Shown here: one piece after another, positions 62,782-64,000 of the stretch
How the letters are laid out: every line of letters starts with the position of its first letter
Numbering within the stretch: position 1 is the first letter of the stretch
Source of the DNA: a bacterium 210917-SL.2.15
Lineage (GTDB): Bacteria > Bacillota > Clostridia > Oscillospirales > Oscillospiraceae
Direction of reading: 5' to 3'
DNA length: 64,000 nucleotides
Assembly: GCA_020555605.1 (NCBI GenBank)
Contig: JAJCJC010000005.1
Coordinates: forward strand, 1-64,000
Notes under the pieces: generated by a model
Seen by the model: the letters and a program-made list of their open reading frames with translations, nothing else
Told to the model about the DNA's origin: nothing
The model's database searches: none
Translations under genes and position numbers: made by a program

Positions 62782-62809
62782 AGCATAGCATATAGCACGT
62801 TAAAAACAA
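62782..62809 (-). promoter_or_regulatory. Promoter of the second two-component operon
   Basis: Minus strand TTGTTT (62804-62809), 16 bp, TATGCT (62782-62787). Confidence 0.55.
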
Positions 62810-62833
62810 AGCGGGGAATTTTTTAAGTTCTCC

Positions 62834-63733
62834 TTAAGAATGTGCCGGCGGCGCTGCCGCATCCGGGCCGCCGCCCGCCCGGCGGCGATTGTAGCAATAC
62901 ATCCAGACCGCTGCACCGACGATGACGACATACCCCAACACGCTCAGCGCATCGGGCCGCTGCCCGAAAAGGACAAAGCCCCACACTGCGGCAAAGAGCA
63001 CCTGCGTGTAATCGTACACGGAAATCTCCCGGGCCGGTGCATAGCAGTAGGCCTTGGTGATGGAAAACTGTCCGCCTGCGCCGCACAGCCCTGCCGCCAG
63101 CAAGCAGAAAAACTGCCAAGGCGCCATGGCCGCGCCGCCCACTAGGAACATCGGCAGCGTGACGACGCAGGAAAACAGGGAAAAATAAAACACAATGCGC
63201 GCGCCCTCTTCTCCCTGCAGCCCCATCTTGCGCACAAAGGTGTAGGCTGCGCCGGCACCCAACCCTCCCAGCGCCCCAATGAGTGCCGGAACATAGTCCA
63301 CATGATGAAACGAGGGCTTGATGATCAGCAACGCGCCGGCAAAAGCCGCCGTCAAACCGGCGGCCTGTACCGGCCGCACTTTTTCCTTCAAGATAAAGTA
63401 CGACAGGATCACCGCAAAAAACGGGCTGAGTTTATTGAGCATATTGGCGTCAGACAGCACCAGATGATCGATGGCATAAAAATTGCACAAGAGACCCGCG
63501 GTACCAAACAGGCACCGCCAAAACATGGGCTTTTGATTCACCGGCGCCACGCCCAGCGGGGAGATTCCCTTACGCCAGAGGGTAAAGGCGGCGATAAACA
63601 ACGCCGGCAGATTGCGGAACAGCGCCTTCTGTCCCGTAGGAAGATCGCCGGAGAGATGGACAAAGGCCGTCATCCCCGAAAAAAACAGGGCCGCCAGAAG
63701 GATATATAAAATGGCAGTGTGCTTTTGCTTCAA
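62834..63733 (-). CDS. EamA/DMT-family transporter (second)
   Basis: 299 residues, ten membrane segments, two EamA halves. Family block GDLPTGQKALFRNLPALFIA followed by LVLSDANMLNKLSPFFAVIL. TTG 63733 gives the expected start (LKQKHTAILYILLAALF); upstream readings have no ribosome site. Substrate unknown. It is not related closely to the transporter at 2290. Confidence 0.87.
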   Translation of the reverse strand: MKQKHTAILYILLAALFFSGMTAFVHLSGDLPTGQKALFRNLPALFIAAFTLWRKGISPLGVAPVNQKPMFWRCLFGTAGLLCNFYAIDHLVLSDANMLNKLSPFFAVILSYFILKEKVRPVQAAGLTAAFAGALLIIKPSFHHVDYVPALIGALGGLGAGAAYTFVRKMGLQGEEGARIVFYFSLFSCVVTLPMFLVGGAAMAPWQFFCLLAAGLCGAGGQFSITKAYCYAPAREISVYDYTQVLFAAVWGFVLFGQRPDALSVLGYVVIVGAAVWMYCYNRRRAGGGPDAAAPPAHS

Positions 63734-63828
63734 TAAAGAACGCCTCGTTTTCTGAAAATAAATATCTTCCGCGCAAAGCCGAATTAAAAATATTGTACCC
63801 CTATTGCACCATAAATGCAACGGACGGA

Positions 63829-63858
63829 TTGACGCTTTGTCCGAAACTGTGCTATGAT
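63829..63858 (+). promoter_or_regulatory. Promoter of the DUF3783 gene
   Basis: TTGACG (63829-63834), 18 bp, TATGAT (63853-63858). Confidence 0.6.
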
Positions 63859-63910
63859 AAGGACAATCCATGCGCCGCACCGGCGGCGCGCAAAGGAGCG
63901 TTGGAAGAGC

Positions 63911-64000
63911 GTGAAAGAACAGATTCTTTTATTTCACTTTGAAGATGAAGCCCGCCTGAACGCCGTACGCAAGGCGCTGCTTCCGCTGCACATCGCCTGT
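63911..64000 (+). CDS. DUF3783 protein, first 30 residues (cut by window edge)
   Basis: GTG 63911 gives KEQILLFHFEDEARLNAVRK followed by ALLPLHIAC, the typical start of the small DUF3783 family. AAAGGAG lies about 12 bp upstream. The rest is outside the window. Confidence 0.65.
   Translation, partial: MKEQILLFHFEDEARLNAVRKALLPLHIAC

Overview
The window reads as chromosome from a GC-rich, low-oxygen-adapted Firmicute, most likely a gut clostridium of the Oscillospirales type. This is inferred from strong AGGAGG-type ribosome sites, an SRP RNA-dnaX-ybaB cluster, Rex, YlmH/DUF896/XpaC, a clostridial Pst/NptA/PhoPR phosphate locus, AlgI/DHHW surface-polymer genes and many 4Fe-4S proteins. No 16S or other phylogenetic marker is present to fix the genus.

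Layout. 1-195: end of an IS200/IS605 element. 200-5750: thrH-argF, a DMT transporter behind a structured leader, dedA, and a four-gene overlapping operon of two ferredoxins, a NapH-like membrane Fe-S protein and an ArsR regulator. 6150-8960: tRNA-Ala, ybaB, dnaX and SRP RNA, all on the minus strand. 9050-12170: decayed tetR, ABC transporter and MFS genes around an intact DUF3810 metallopeptidase. 12790-12863: 3' fragment of a tRNA-Leu gene with its terminator, a likely old attachment site. 13118-17495: a contiguous ECF sigma / anti-sigma-like / lipoprotein / AlgI / DHHW operon. 17600-23070: a graveyard of integrative-element pieces (two tyrosine integrases, a serine recombinase, an excisionase, a MazF fragment and others) enclosing an intact superoxide dismutase and a zinc-ribbon/NUMOD1 protein. 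23074-29882: two same-orientation copies of one IS3-family element flanking an AT-rich segment with an MFS transporter, a CodA-type deaminase and a PucR regulator, ending in a truncated second transposase. A tRNA-Ser gene follows at 30094.

From 30500 the sequence is ordinary backbone. It holds a polar amino acid ABC transporter (three genes), nicotinamidase and nicotinate phosphoribosyltransferase (NAD salvage), a Rex-family repressor, an NfeD/NfeD-like/flotillin/stomatin operon, an HxlR-nitroreductase pair, the ylmH-DUF896-xpaC operon, a zinc-ribbon/Ig-like surface protein, pyruvate kinase and proBA. Last come pstSCAB-phoU, divergent from an NptA-type phosphate transporter with phoP-phoR and sharing an intergenic region full of Pho-box repeats, then a second two-component system, a second DMT transporter and the start of a DUF3783 gene.

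The best candidates for less-described biology are the Fe-S/ArsR operon with its own operator, the ECF-controlled O-acylation operon, the AT-rich CodA/PucR island between IS copies, and the structured leader before the first DMT transporter. No CRISPR array and no recognisable defence system was found.
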